Positions 17,496-28,200 of a stretch of 64,000 bases of DNA are shown in pieces. The position numbers and the translations under genes are program-made. The stretch spans positions 124,001-188,000 of the forward strand of contig BPIR01000003.1 in the NCBI GenBank assembly GCA_026004215.1, read 5' to 3'. Positions within the stretch are counted from its first letter, which is position 1. Each line of letters begins with the position of its first letter. The stretch is from Candidatus Binatia bacterium. GTDB lineage: Bacteria; Desulfobacterota; Binatia; HRBIN30. The notes beneath the pieces were generated by a model. The model made no database searches, had not been told where the DNA came from, and saw only the letters and a list, made by a program, of their open reading frames with translations.

Positions 17496-18695
17496 ATGGC
17501 CGGTGAGCACTTGCGGTTTGGCATTTTTTTAGCGCCGTTCCACCCAGTCGGTCAGAATCCGACATTGGCGTTCCAGCGTGATTTCGAATTGATCGAGTGG
17601 CTCGATCGCCTCGGGTACGACGAAGCGTGGATTGGGGAGCATCACTCGGCCGGTTATGAAATCATTGCTTGCCCCGAAGTGTTCATTGCTGCGGCCGCAG
17701 AGCGGACGCGCCGGATCAAACTCGGTACTGGAGTGGTTTCGCTGCCCTACCACCACCCGTTGATGGTGGCCGACCGAATCATGCAACTCGATCACCAGAC
17801 ACGCGGCCGTGTCATGTTCGGGGTGGGGCCGGGAGCGCTTCCCTCGGACGCGTTCATGATGGGCATCGAGGTGGACCGGCAGCGAGACATGATGGACGAG
17901 GCCCTGGCAGCGCTCGTACCGTTGCTGCGCGGGGAAACCGTCAACATGGAGACGGACTGGTTCAAGCTGCGTAACGCCCGATTGCAGCTTGCCCCATTCA
18001 CCAAACCTCATATCGAGATTGCTGTCGCCTCTCAGGTCTCACCCGCAGGTGCCCGTGCGGCGGGCAAGTACGGTTTGAGTTTGTTGTCCTTGGGGGCGAC
18101 CACAACCGGTGGGTTTAATGCCTTGGCTTCGAACTGGGAGATTTGCGAAGGCAAGGCCCGAGAGCACGGGCAGCAAGTCTTTCGCGAGAATTGGCGTTTA
18201 GTGGGCCCAATGCACATTGCCGAGACGCGAGATCGAGCGCGGGAGAACGTGAAGTTCGGCCTGCAGGCGTGGCTCGATTATTTTCGCGAGGTGGCGGCCT
18301 TGCCCCTCGCCCCTGAGGGGCCCATTGACGATGCAGTGGATGCCATGATCGCTTCCGGCTTGGCCGTGATCGGCACGCCGGAGGATGCCATTGCCCAGAT
18401 CTATCGGCTGAAGGAGCAGTCGGGGGGTTTTGGCTGTTTCTTGCAGATGGCTCACGAATGGGCGGACCGAGAAGCCACTTTGCGGAGCTATGAGCTATTT
18501 GCCCGTTACGTGATGCCGGAATTTCAAGGAGCCGTCGCGCCACCAAAAGCTTCGCGCGATTGGGCCGCAGCTAACCGCACCACTTTCATCGGAGCTGCGG
18601 TGCAAGCGATCATGGCGCAGATTCAGCGCCACGCGGAGGAGCAGCAAAAACAACAGGCGCCCGGAACCGAGTCGGCCAGGAAGACTGGCACATGA
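17496..18695 (+). CDS. LLM-class flavin-dependent oxidoreductase (luciferase-like monooxygenase)
   Basis: The 399-residue product has the bacterial-luciferase TIM-barrel signature: GYDEAWIGEHHSAGYEI, TRRIKLGTGVVSLPYHHP, and GRVMFGVGPGALPSDA, which form the FMN/F420 phosphate-binding region. A typical AAGGAG precedes the ATG. Members oxidise aldehydes, terpenes, alkanes or sulfonates with reduced flavin; the substrate cannot be told from sequence. The C-terminal 40 residues are Gln/Ala-rich and probably disordered. It lies alone, 100 bp after the lipase maturation factor gene. Confidence 0.85.
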   Translation: MAGEHLRFGIFLAPFHPVGQNPTLAFQRDFELIEWLDRLGYDEAWIGEHHSAGYEIIACPEVFIAAAAERTRRIKLGTGVVSLPYHHPLMVADRIMQLDHQTRGRVMFGVGPGALPSDAFMMGIEVDRQRDMMDEALAALVPLLRGETVNMETDWFKLRNARLQLAPFTKPHIEIAVASQVSPAGARAAGKYGLSLLSLGATTTGGFNALASNWEICEGKAREHGQQVFRENWRLVGPMHIAETRDRARENVKFGLQAWLDYFREVAALPLAPEGPIDDAVDAMIASGLAVIGTPEDAIAQIYRLKEQSGGFGCFLQMAHEWADREATLRSYELFARYVMPEFQGAVAPPKASRDWAAANRTTFIGAAVQAIMAQIQRHAEEQQKQQAPGTESARKTGT

Positions 18696-18808
18696 GGAGC
18701 CCCCGCCGGCACATTGGGTTTTGCTTCGTGGCCCCTTTTCTGCGGCGCTCGCCCAGCATGCGCGCTACAACGAAGGAAAGAGCGGCCCGGGTGCGGCCAG
18801 GAGCTCTG

Positions 18809-19615
18809 CTAGGGAGACGACTGGCCGAGCTGTTGGAGGACCTTCAACGATCGCAACGGGCGGCGCAGGTGGGGAGCGAGTAATCCAGACAGGATGAGCA
18901 AAGCTTCACTGTGGAGGGAAGGGTCGAACCTTTGGGTTTGTGCCAGCGCCAAGGGAAGCTGACAGAGCCTCTCCAAGGCGGCAAGCGTAGATCCTTGTGC
19001 CCGGAAGAGCGTCGGCTGGTCCACACCCCCTGCGCACCGCGCACACAACGCAGAGCTCCGCTCGAGATCGATCACCACCGGTGTGTCCGCCGTGGTGTCC
19101 GCTCGGCAACGTGCACAAGTCGCTAGGTTCGGCTGATATCCCGCATGTCGTAACAGTTGTAGCTCGAACGCCCGTAAAAGCGGTGCGCTGGCCGGGCCCG
19201 TGACGAGTAAAGCGAGCGCCTCGTCGAGCAGGCTAAAGAGTTCCGGAACGGCATGGGCCTCTTCCGTGATGACGTCGACGAGCTCCGCGAGGTATTGGGC
19301 ATAGGCGAGCCGGTGAAGATCGGTGTAGACCGTGGCCGGACGGCGCAAATCGCACCGCTCCATAAAAACTAACCCCGGACCCGGCCGCGGCCGGTAATGC
19401 ACCCGAACGCGCGCCAACGGATCCAAACAATTGGCGAACCTACGTCGAGAGTGTTTCGCGGCTTTGGCGATTCCCGTGAGCTTGCCGGCGCCATCGGTGA
19501 GGAAAGTGACAATTTGATCCAGCTCCCCATACGGGCGCACACGCAAAATGATTGCCTCGTGACTGACACTTCGGACCACGCGATCTATCCGGTCACGGAT
19601 GAGTTTGCTTGACAA
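18809..19615 (-). CDS. recO: DNA repair protein RecO
   Basis: The 268-residue product carries the RecO N-terminal OB-fold (EAIILRVRPYGELDQIVTFL, then GKLTGIAKAAKHSRRRF) and the helical C-terminal domain with a CxxC...CxxC zinc site (CARCRADT and CARCAGG, residues about 165-200). RecO loads RecA onto SSB-coated DNA together with RecR. The longest reading begins with TTG at 19615; an internal GTG at 19579 would remove 12 residues and leaves the conserved domain intact, so the start is uncertain. It diverges from grpE, and the predicted grpE promoter overlaps its start. Confidence 0.88.
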   Translation of the reverse strand: MSSKLIRDRIDRVVRSVSHEAIILRVRPYGELDQIVTFLTDGAGKLTGIAKAAKHSRRRFANCLDPLARVRVHYRPRPGPGLVFMERCDLRRPATVYTDLHRLAYAQYLAELVDVITEEAHAVPELFSLLDEALALLVTGPASAPLLRAFELQLLRHAGYQPNLATCARCRADTTADTPVVIDLERSSALCARCAGGVDQPTLFRAQGSTLAALERLCQLPLALAQTQRFDPSLHSEALLILSGLLAPHLRRPLRSLKVLQQLGQSSP

Positions 19616-19637
19616 GGGTGGGTAGCGTTCTTAGCTT
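19609..19637 (+). promoter_or_regulatory. Predicted promoter for grpE-dnaK
   Basis: A perfect TTGACA (19609-19614) is followed after 17 bases by TAGCTT (19632-19637), about 53 bases before grpE. No CIRCE inverted repeat and no clear sigma-32 motif are visible here, so heat regulation is not explained by this site. Confidence 0.45.
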
Positions 19638-19689
19638 CCGGCTGCTTGTCGTGTGCGGGGAAGAGCACGACGTGCGAGGCACTCACGCT

Positions 19690-20313
19690 ATGGCAGACCC
19701 TATCAAGGACGAGGCTTTGGAAACAAAAGAACAGCAGGCGGGCACGGATACTGGCAGCCCCGAGGCAGGCGCGCAACCTGGGACGGACCTCTCTGGCGAG
19801 CTCGAACAGCTCCGTGCTCGCGTGCGCGAACTCGAGCTGGAAGTCGAGGAGGCTCGCAAGGCCTATTTGTACGAGCGGGCCGAACTCGAGAACTTCAAGA
19901 AGCGCGTGCAGCGCGAGCAAGCTGAGCTGTTGCGCTACGCCACAGAGCCGCTCGTGCGAGACCTCTTGCCCGTGGTGGATAATCTGGAGCGTGCGCTCCA
20001 ACATGCCCAAGCCGGGCAAGAGTCGATCATCAAAGGTGTCGAGCTGACCCTCAAGATGTTTCTCGACGTATTGCAGCGCCACGGGGTCAGCAGAGTGGAG
20101 GCCATGGGTGAGGTCTTCGACCCGACGGTGCATGAGGCGGTCGCGCACCTTGCCTCCGAAGAGCACGAGGCCAATCGCGTGATCGAGCAACACCAGGTGG
20201 GCTACATGCTCCATGATCGCCTGGTGCGTCCGGCTTTGGTGAGCGTGAGTCGAGGGCGCACGAACTCGGGTGCCAATGGCAGTGCGGTTGCGGTTCCGGA
20301 GAACAGTGATTAA
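19690..20313 (+). CDS. grpE: Nucleotide exchange factor GrpE
   Basis: The 207-residue product has the GrpE plan: an acidic disordered N-terminus, a long coiled coil (LSGELEQLRARVRELELEVE), the central ENFKKRVQREQ and LLPVVDNLERAL motifs, and a C-terminal beta domain with the signature VEAMGEVFDPTVHEAV and related DRLVRPALVSVSR. It releases ADP from DnaK. The start MADPIKDEAL is chosen because earlier codons read through the promoter region. dnaK follows 66 bp downstream, so the two are probably one operon. Confidence 0.93.
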   Translation: MADPIKDEALETKEQQAGTDTGSPEAGAQPGTDLSGELEQLRARVRELELEVEEARKAYLYERAELENFKKRVQREQAELLRYATEPLVRDLLPVVDNLERALQHAQAGQESIIKGVELTLKMFLDVLQRHGVSRVEAMGEVFDPTVHEAVAHLASEEHEANRVIEQHQVGYMLHDRLVRPALVSVSRGRTNSGANGSAVAVPENSD

Positions 20314-20379
20314 CGCTGGCAATCAGCGCAGTAGACGCTCGACGACAGAGAACAACGGACTCCAAGGAGAACCACACAG

Positions 20380-22296
20380 ATGAGCAAGGCAATCGGCATA
20401 GACTTAGGTACCACGAACTCCTGCGTGGCGGTGATGGAAGGTGGCGAACCTAAGGTGATCACCAACGCAGAAGGCGGTCGGATTACGCCCTCGGTCGTGG
20501 CCTTCACGGAATCCGGGGAGATCCTGGTCGGCCAGATCGCTTATCGGCAGGCCATCACCAACCCGGAGAACACGATCTTCGCGGTAAAACGCTTGATGGG
20601 GCGCAAGTACGACGACCCGGAAGTGCAGCGTGCGATGAAAGTGCTGCCCTACAAGATTGTCCGGGCGGACAATGGCGATGCATGGGTCGAGGTGCGCGGG
20701 AAACGGTACAGCCCGCCGGAAATTTCCGCCTTCATCCTCCAAAAGATGAAACGCACCGCCGAAGACTACCTGGGGGAACCGGTCACCGATGCGGTGATCA
20801 CCGTGCCCGCTTACTTTAACGATAGTCAGCGTCAGGCCACGAAGGACGCTGGTCGGATTGCTGGGCTCAATGTGTTGCGCATCATCAACGAACCTACGGC
20901 AGCCGCCCTGGCGTACGGGTTGGACAAGAAGAAGGACGAAAAAATTGCCGTGTTCGACCTCGGGGGTGGCACGTTCGATATCTCCATCCTCGAAATCGGA
21001 GATGGGGTATTCGAGGTAAAAGCAACGAACGGAGACACGTTCCTCGGCGGGGTGGACTTCGACCAGCGCATCATCGAGTACCTGGCGGACGAGTTTCGCA
21101 AGGATCACGGCATCGATTTGCGCAAGGATCGGATGGCTTTGCAGCGTCTCAAAGAGGCAGCGGAAAAGGCGAAGTGCGAGCTGTCGACCTCCATGGAAAC
21201 CGAGATCAATTTGCCGTTCATTACCGCTGATGCTTCCGGCCCGAAGCACCTGAACATGAAGCTGACACGGGCGAAACTCGAGGCTTTGTGTGCCGACTTG
21301 ATCGACCGCCTCGAAGGGCCTTGCCTGGCCGCCCTCAAGGACGCCGGTTTGAGTGCCAGCGACATTGACGAGGTGATCTTGGTTGGCGGGATGACGCGTA
21401 TGCCCGCCGTACAGGCCCGCGTGCGGAAGATTTTCGGCAAGGAGCCCCACAAGGGGGTCAATCCCGACGAGGTTGTGGCCGTCGGGGCCGCCATCCAGGC
21501 GGGTGTGCTCAAGGGCGAAGTCAAGGATGTTTTATTACTCGACGTGACTCCGCTCTCGCTCGGGATCGAGACCCTTGGTGGCGTGTTCACCAAGATCATC
21601 GAGCGCAATACGACGATTCCGACGCGCAAGAGCCAGATCTTTTCCACGGCCACGGATAACCAAACCGCCGTCACCATTCGCGTTTACCAAGGCGAGCGCG
21701 AGATGGCGGCGGATAACAAATTGCTCGGTCAGTTCGATTTAATCGGAATCCCGCCGGCGCCACGTGGCGTACCGCAGATCGAGGTGACCTTCGATATCGA
21801 TGCCAATGGAATTGTGCACGTGTCCGCCAAGGACCTGGGTACGGGTAAGGAGCAGTCGATCCGCATTACTGCTTCGAGCGGCCTCACGGAAGAGGAAATC
21901 AAGCGCATGATCAAAGAAGCCGAGATGCATGCGGCGGAAGACCGGAAGCGCCGGGAGACTGCGGAGGCCCGTAACCAGCTCGATGCGCTCGTGTACCAGA
22001 CGGAGAAAAATCTCAAAGAACACGGCGCAGCCCTCGATGCTGCGACCCGCAGCGCGATCGAAGATGCGCTCGCACAGGCGAAAAAGGAATTGGAAGGCAA
22101 CGACGCCGAAGCGATGCGTCGAGCCGCAGAACGCCTGACCCAGTCGGCTCACAAGCTTGCCGAGGTCATTTACAACAAGGCGCGCGCTGCGGGTGGAGAG
22201 GCGCAAGCCACGGGCGGAGGCGATGGCGGGGCATCTTCGGGACGTGGGGGAGACGACGCAGTGGATGCCGACTTCGAAGAGGTCAAAGGCTCGTAA
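20380..22296 (+). CDS. dnaK: Chaperone protein DnaK (Hsp70)
   Basis: The 638-residue product is a full-length DnaK. It shows the N-terminal [18 protein letters not shown], adenosine-binding [36 protein letters not shown], the interdomain linker [19 protein letters not shown] and a C-terminal lid ending in Gly-rich sequence with [15 protein letters not shown] precedes the start. It works with GrpE and DnaJ encoded on either side in folding client proteins. Confidence 0.97.
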   Translation: MSKAIGIDLGTTNSCVAVMEGGEPKVITNAEGGRITPSVVAFTESGEILVGQIAYRQAITNPENTIFAVKRLMGRKYDDPEVQRAMKVLPYKIVRADNGDAWVEVRGKRYSPPEISAFILQKMKRTAEDYLGEPVTDAVITVPAYFNDSQRQATKDAGRIAGLNVLRIINEPTAAALAYGLDKKKDEKIAVFDLGGGTFDISILEIGDGVFEVKATNGDTFLGGVDFDQRIIEYLADEFRKDHGIDLRKDRMALQRLKEAAEKAKCELSTSMETEINLPFITADASGPKHLNMKLTRAKLEALCADLIDRLEGPCLAALKDAGLSASDIDEVILVGGMTRMPAVQARVRKIFGKEPHKGVNPDEVVAVGAAIQAGVLKGEVKDVLLLDVTPLSLGIETLGGVFTKIIERNTTIPTRKSQIFSTATDNQTAVTIRVYQGEREMAADNKLLGQFDLIGIPPAPRGVPQIEVTFDIDANGIVHVSAKDLGTGKEQSIRITASSGLTEEEIKRMIKEAEMHAAEDRKRRETAEARNQLDALVYQTEKNLKEHGAALDAATRSAIEDALAQAKKELEGNDAEAMRRAAERLTQSAHKLAEVIYNKARAAGGEAQATGGGDGGASSGRGGDDAVDADFEEVKGS

Positions 22297-22323
22297 GCCT
22301 ATCCCGAGGACCTACATCCTAAG

Positions 22324-22353
22324 GCCCTCCCTCGACCCCGGGGGAGGGCTTTT
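22324..22353 (+). terminator. Hairpin with T-run between dnaK and dnaJ
   Basis: An 8-bp G-C-rich stem (22324-22331 with 22342-22349) and a 10-base loop are followed by TTTTG. It lies 27 bases after dnaK and would make dnaJ depend on read-through or on its own promoter. Confidence 0.65.
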
Positions 22354-22380
22354 GTATCTTAACCACGAGGTTTCTCGAAA

Positions 22381-23499
22381 GTGCCGGAAAAGCGGGACTA
22401 TTACGAAATCCTAGGAGTGAGCCGCTCGGCGAGCTTGGAAGAAATCAAAAAAGCTTACCGCAAGCTCGCACTGAAGTATCACCCCGATCGCAATCCAGGG
22501 GATAAGCTCGCCGAGGAAAAATTCAAAGAAGCTTCGGAAGCGTATCAGGTTCTGAGCGACCCCGATCGGCGCGCACAGTACGATCGTTTTGGCCACGCCG
22601 CCTTCGACCAAGGCGCTGGGGGTACCGGCGGATTCGACTTTTCCGGCACCAACTTCGAAGACTTGTTCGATCAGATTTTTGGGGAGTTTTTTGGCCGGCC
22701 ACGTACCCGCGGGCGCTCGCGGCCCCGGCGCGGCGAAGATCTGCGGTACGATTTGGAAATTAGCTTCGAGGAGGCGGCATTCGGTACCGAGAAGACAATC
22801 GAAGTGCCGCGGCTGACCACCTGTGATGCGTGTCGCGGGCGCGGCACCAAAGACGGTGCAGAGCGTGCCACTTGCCCTGCGTGTCGGGGAGCGGGTCAGG
22901 TCCGTTACCAGCAAGGGTTCTTTACGATCGCGAAAACGTGCGGTCAGTGCGGGGGGCAAGGGACCGTGATCCGCGATCCCTGTCGCGTGTGCGGCGGTTC
23001 CGGCGTGGTGCAAAAGACGCGCGCGCTCAATGTGCGCATTCCTGCCGGGGTCGACACTGGGACACGCTTGAAGCTCAGGGGCGAAGGGGAAGCCGGCCAA
23101 AACGGTGGGCCGCCAGGGGACCTTTACGTCGTGCTGCGTGTCAGAGAGCACCCGCTATTCCGGCGTGAGGGAACCAACGTACTCTGTGAAGTCCCGATCA
23201 GTTTTACCCAGGCTGCGTTGGGCTCCGAAGTCGAAGTACCCACGCTCGAGGGGAAGGTGAAAATGAAAATCCCAGCGGGGACGCAGTCTGGTACGGTTCT
23301 TCGCTTGAAAGGCAAGGGCGTGCCGGAATTGCAGGGCAACGGGCGGGGGGATCAACTCGTGCGGATTTTAGTTGAAGTTCCGCGCAAACTATCGCAAAGA
23401 CAGCGGGAGTTATTGGAGGAGTTTGCCCGAGTCAGCGGCGAAGATGTGCACCCCTTGGCGAAGGGCTTTTTCGAGAAGATGAAGGAGATCTTTGGTTGA
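22381..23499 (+). CDS. dnaJ: Chaperone protein DnaJ
   Basis: The 372-residue product is a type I DnaJ. It has a J domain (residues 1-70) with the HPD motif in KYHPDRNPG, a Gly/Phe-rich linker, and four zinc repeats of the CxxCxGxG kind ([32 protein letters not shown]), followed by the substrate-binding C-terminal domains. The start codon is GTG, giving the conserved [11 protein letters not shown]. It stimulates the ATPase of the DnaK encoded upstream. The stop overlaps the start of the following lipoprotein gene by one base (TGATG). Confidence 0.96.
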   Translation: MPEKRDYYEILGVSRSASLEEIKKAYRKLALKYHPDRNPGDKLAEEKFKEASEAYQVLSDPDRRAQYDRFGHAAFDQGAGGTGGFDFSGTNFEDLFDQIFGEFFGRPRTRGRSRPRRGEDLRYDLEISFEEAAFGTEKTIEVPRLTTCDACRGRGTKDGAERATCPACRGAGQVRYQQGFFTIAKTCGQCGGQGTVIRDPCRVCGGSGVVQKTRALNVRIPAGVDTGTRLKLRGEGEAGQNGGPPGDLYVVLRVREHPLFRREGTNVLCEVPISFTQAALGSEVEVPTLEGKVKMKIPAGTQSGTVLRLKGKGVPELQGNGRGDQLVRILVEVPRKLSQRQRELLEEFARVSGEDVHPLAKGFFEKMKEIFG

Positions 23500-25214
23500 T
23501 GAGATTGCGGGTGGGTCGAGCGTGGGTGATTTTGGGGGCGTTCGTGAGTGCCGGTGTGTGGGCGAGCTGCGCCGCTAAGGTGCAAGCGCCGCCGGAACCA
23601 CCGGGGACGGTGCGGCGAGCCGAAGAGGCGTTTCGCCTGCGGGATTACGACCGGGCGATCGAACTGTACCGTACTTATGCGGACCTGGTGCGGCGCGACC
23701 CATACGTGCCTCGTGTCCTGTATAAGGCTGCCTTGGCTCAGTATGAACTGGGCCGCTACGAAGATGTGCTCGCGACCTTGGATGACTTGCAAGAGCGCTA
23801 CCCAGACAAGCGTTGGGTTCAAGTGGAGGCCTTGCGGGGCGACGCGCAGCGTGCCTTGGGCAACCCGACTGCCGCGATCCAGGCGTGGGATCATGCCTTT
23901 AGCGTGGCGCGGCCCGCAGATGAGTCAAAGCTGCGCTTGCGGATTGCTACCGTGGCCCGCTCTCTTTCGGACGCCGAACTCGATGAGGTCAGTCAACTCG
24001 TTGTCTCGAAGCCTGCCCGCGAAATTCTTGCGGCAACCATTGCGCAGCGACAGCAACCGGAGATCCCAGAGCCGTTGCCGGAGTTCCCGGAAACCGAGGC
24101 TACCGAACTGGCTGCGGCGAAAGCCGAGACGGGGCAGGCAGAGCCAGGGGCCGAGACAGGTGCCGAGAGCGAAGTTCCTTTGCCGGCGGGGCGGGCCGCG
24201 GAGCCGTTGGGCGATGCCCGCATGTTCGGAATGCTGATACCGAGTGAGGCCGAGGTGGGTCGGGGGTTGTTGGCCGCCGTGCAACTGGCGGTGGGAGCGG
24301 ACCGGGTGATTGCCGAGACGAGTACCGGTGACGAGCATCATTGGGGATCCTCTTTGCAGGCTCTGGCCGGTGACCCGCGTGTCGCCGTAGTGATTACGCC
24401 AGTGGCCAACGAGGACCTTGCCGCGGTAGCGCGGGCACGTGCGCTTCCGTTGGTGGCGGTGGGGCCCGCTGAGCCAGGGCCGTACGTCGTTGCAGCAGGT
24501 TTGTCGCCAGGGGAGGCGCTGGGGAGTTTACTGGACTACGCTGTCTTCCGAGCGCGGTTGCGCCGTTTTGCCGTGGTGTACCCTGACACCTTGGCCGGAA
24601 GGCAGTTTCTCGCGCGTGCACAAGGGGAAATTCTGCGTCGCGGGGGCGAGATCGTAGGCACCGATGCCTTGGCTCGGGACACCCGGAGTATCACGGCCGG
24701 CTTGTTACGTCGCTGGCGGGACCGGGACAATATGCAAGCGATCTTGCTGTCCGACAGCGAGGCAGCGGCGGCGAGTTTCGCGCGCTTTCTGCACAATGAG
24801 ATGCCGGATATACCGCTGCTCGGGGTAGACGACTGGAGCGGCTTGGCAGCGAGCGTGCCCCAAGTCAGTGGGGTCGTCTTTGCATCGCTGTGGTCTCCGG
24901 ATCGGCCGCATCATCCCTTCGTCGAAGACTTTCACCGGCAGATGGGGAGGGCACCGGGTGCTCTAGAGGTCAGCGCCTACGAAGCAGCGTCCTGGTTGGA
25001 TCAGGTTCTCAAGGATCTAGCCCCTGGCATTGCGCGAGCGGAGGTGTGGGCTGCGCTGCAGCGCAGCTACGAATTCGAAGGTCCGAGCGGAACGGTGGAG
25101 GTTGCCCAGGGTCGCTTTGTGCGCCGCCCGGTGATTGTGCAGTTCACAAAGGGAGAGTTACACGAAGTGCCCGGGCCGGCGACGACGGCGTTCGTTTCGG
25201 GCTCGGGGCACTAG
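23499..25214 (+). CDS. Lipoprotein with TPR region and periplasmic-binding-protein-like domain
   Basis: The 571-residue product has a signal peptide with a cysteine at residue 24 (VWASC) that fits a lipoprotein. Residues about 35-170 form TPR-like helical pairs (AEEAFRLRDYDRAIELYRTY and AALAQYELGRYEDVLATLDDL). A Glu/Pro/Ala-rich linker follows, then a type 1 periplasmic-binding fold (residues about 245-540) with LLAAVQLAVG, VAVVITPVAN, RRFAVVYPDTLAGRQF and QAILLSDSEAAA. This arrangement resembles LpoA/LppC-type penicillin-binding-protein activators, though here it may be a ligand-binding envelope protein. An AAGGAG eleven bases upstream and a one-base overlap with dnaJ suggest co-translation. 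Function is inferred from architecture only. Confidence 0.72.
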   Translation: MRLRVGRAWVILGAFVSAGVWASCAAKVQAPPEPPGTVRRAEEAFRLRDYDRAIELYRTYADLVRRDPYVPRVLYKAALAQYELGRYEDVLATLDDLQERYPDKRWVQVEALRGDAQRALGNPTAAIQAWDHAFSVARPADESKLRLRIATVARSLSDAELDEVSQLVVSKPAREILAATIAQRQQPEIPEPLPEFPETEATELAAAKAETGQAEPGAETGAESEVPLPAGRAAEPLGDARMFGMLIPSEAEVGRGLLAAVQLAVGADRVIAETSTGDEHHWGSSLQALAGDPRVAVVITPVANEDLAAVARARALPLVAVGPAEPGPYVVAAGLSPGEALGSLLDYAVFRARLRRFAVVYPDTLAGRQFLARAQGEILRRGGEIVGTDALARDTRSITAGLLRRWRDRDNMQAILLSDSEAAAASFARFLHNEMPDIPLLGVDDWSGLAASVPQVSGVVFASLWSPDRPHHPFVEDFHRQMGRAPGALEVSAYEAASWLDQVLKDLAPGIARAEVWAALQRSYEFEGPSGTVEVAQGRFVRRPVIVQFTKGELHEVPGPATTAFVSGSGH

Positions 25215-25233
25215 CCGGGCACAGATGCCGCCT

Positions 25234-28200
25234 CTAGCGGCTCGATGGGGCGGCTTTTCCAGGCGCGTCACCCGAGCTTTCTGGCGACGCCGCGGGCGGA
25301 GCCAACCCGAGCTCGCGCGCGAGTGCTTGCACGATTGTGTCCACCGACAAGGAGCCTTCCCGCGCCGCTCGCACCGCATTTTGGCGAAACTCTGCAACCC
25401 GTTGATGCTCAGGCAAAATCACACCCAGAGGGAGGCCGGCGGTTTTCTCGTCGTTGCGTAGCCGGCTCACGAGTCGGAGCCCTTCCGCACGAGGCAACGA
25501 CAAGTCCACGAGCACCACTTCGGGATGGATGAGGGGAACCAACTCCAGAACCTGGCGAAAGTCCAGGGCCACCGATGCCGAACAACGGATTTTGGTCAGT
25601 GCGTTGCGCAACTGACTGGTCATTTCGATGTTGTTGCTGGCAACGAGTAGTCGTTGCACGGTGCCGAAGGTGGACAACAGCCACGAGCTGCACGCGTCGA
25701 CATCGAACGGGCTCGTAAAAAATGTTGCCTCCCCAAAGAGAAAACCGAACTTGCCTTCCGAGCAGTAGGCGAAGATGCCCGCTTCCTCGGGGCGGTGCAC
25801 GATGCGCGCGAGAGCTGCGATGGGGTCGTGAGCCCGATTGAGCAAATTCACTGCGAGCAACATCGCCCCGCCCTTGGTGGCGTCGCCCACGTCGAGCGTG
25901 TTCAAGTAACGCACCGCAGGGAGTTGCTTGAGCAAGCGCTGAACTTGATCGCGACACACCTTGTTTTCCTCCAAGTGGACAACGGTGAGCGGTGATGCGT
26001 CGCGAAGGCGCGCCAGCCCTTTCTTGTGGCCCGCATCCGATGGGCCGAAGGGCGTCTTGGAGTCCGCGAGCCGGAGCGGGGCGGTGTTCTTGACGCCTGT
26101 CGGCGACGCTGTTGCGGCGATTTTGGCTGCGGCCTTTGGCTCGGCACGCATGGCGCCGCCAGCGGCAGCACGGCGGAGTTCATCCAGCGCTGCCTCGAGT
26201 TGGGATCGCTCCTCCTGTTCGGCTTCCAAACGCTCTTGGAGCTCTTCCAGGTTCGCTTGCAGAGCTTCCACCTGCCGCTGCACTTCCTGCAATTCGGCTT
26301 CTTTTTCCTGCAGGGCCTCGGTGCGCTGATTTAATTCCAAGAGGTAGCCGGCAACCACAGCCGAATGGTTTTGCGCCGCTTCCGCGCGCAAGCGCTCGAG
26401 CTCCTCGACCCGTGCCTCCAGCCGCGCCACCTCGGCTTTGTATTTGCGGAGCTCCTCGGGAGACAGCCGTTCCTTGCGCAAGCGCTCACACTCTCGATCG
26501 AGCTGGCTCACCAGTGTTTCGAGCTCCGCGACGCGCAAGGTGAGCGCCCCGCGCTCGGCTGCGAGCTCGTCGATCCGTGCATTCAATGCAGCTTGGGCTT
26601 GGAGCGCGGCCACCCGTTGCTCTTCTCGCTCTTGGCCAAGTTGGCGAATAACGGCAGACAGTTTTTCGACCTGCGCTTTCAACTCCGCGCGCTCCCGCTC
26701 GAGCTCGAGGAGTTCTGCATGGACCGCAGGAGTGCGGCCCGCCTTGTCTCGCTGCAACAAGGTGATCTGCGCCTGCAGTTGCGCTTGTTGCGCGCGAGCC
26801 GAGTCGAGCGCGGCGCGTAAAGTATCGCGTTCCGAATCGAGTTGCTGCCGAATCGCGAGGTAACTGGCGTTTTCTTTTTGGCGGAGTTTCTCGCTTTCCT
26901 CCCAGCGAGCCATGGCTTGATCGCGCTCGTGGCGAACTTGGGTGTACAATCCCTCTAATCGCTGCCGTTCTCGGATTTCGCCTTCCAAAGCCTCGCGCAG
27001 CGACTGATTTTCTTGGGTCAGAATTTCTTGGGCTTGGAGAATGCCGACGGATTGCTCCTGCAGCGCTTCGAGGTGCTGCCGTGTCTGCTCGAGTTCTGCG
27101 AGTGCCCGATCCCGTGCGGCGCGGTACTCTTCGCATTGCGCGACCAGCTCTTGGAGCCGCGACTGCAAGTTGCGCCGCTCGACTTCCTCCTGCTGCAACC
27201 GGTCGCGGCTCGTACGGAGCGCCTCTTCCTGGCGCGTGACGATCTCGGAAAGTTCGGCGATTTGTGCCTCGGCTGTTTGCGCTTGCTGCTTCCAGTCCGA
27301 AAGCTCGTGCCGTAAAGTAGCGACTTCCTCGTCCAGGGAACGCCGGACCTCTTCGCTGCGGGCGATAGCTTCGGCGAGTTTCGATCGCAGCTCCTGGACC
27401 TCGGATCGCAACGCATCTCGATATTGCCGGAGCGCCGCAATCTCCTCGTCGCGTGCGGCAAGTTCCTGCTCCTGCAAAGCGCGCGCACGCGCCGCCGAAC
27501 GATGCTCGTCTTCGAGTTCACTGGCAAGTTGGCGTGCGCGTGTCTCGGCCTCCTGAAGGGCATCGCGCCGGGCGGCGAGTTCCCGTTCCAGTTCGTGCCA
27601 CCGTTGCTGCAAACTGCGGTAGGCCTCTTCGGCTTCCGCGCGGAGCCGTCGCTCGGTTTCCAGTTCGCCCCGAAGAATTGTGTGCCGCTGTAGAAGCGCG
27701 CCGCGTTGTTCCTCCAGGGCGCGCAATAATTCCGCAACTCGGTTGAAGCGCGCGCTGAGCGCGCCGGTTTCCTCATCGTGGCGTGTTTCGAGTGCCGCGT
27801 ACGATTGAGCGAGCCTCCGATACGCCAATTCCCATTGTGCAGAGGCGGAGCGAGCTTCGCTAGCCGCGAGAACGGCAGCGTGGAGTTCCACTGTAGACCG
27901 TTGTAGCGCGGCGTCGATCTCGCCGAGGTGCCAGCAAGCTTGCTCCAAGTCGTGTTCGACTTGTTCCCGCTCCAGCTCGAGCTCCTCGATCGCCCTGCGC
28001 AATGCTGCGCGCTCGGCCTCCCACTCCTGTCGAGCTGCGGAACTGCGCTGCCGTTCCTCGTCGAGGGCACTTTGCTGGGCCTCGACACGCGCGCTTGTCT
28101 CGGCCAGCTTCGCTTCCAGGTGCGAGAGTTCGCGACGCAAGGCCGTAACGGTGGCATCTGCCTCTGCACGACGGTCGTGTGCCTCCTTGCAGGATGCTTG

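Noticed and set aside
18692..18883. 63-residue frame overlapping the LLM oxidoreductase stop (ATGA)
   Set aside because: The overlap suggests coupling, but the product is Arg-rich with no motif and it runs into the recO coding region on the other strand.
19570..19690. Possible CIRCE element before grpE
   Set aside because: No TTAGCACTC-N9-GAGTGCTAA repeat is present; only a sigma-70-like promoter is visible.
25228..25242. Short hairpin between the convergent lipoprotein and coiled-coil genes
   Set aside because: Only five base pairs and no T-run on either strand; too weak to call a terminator.
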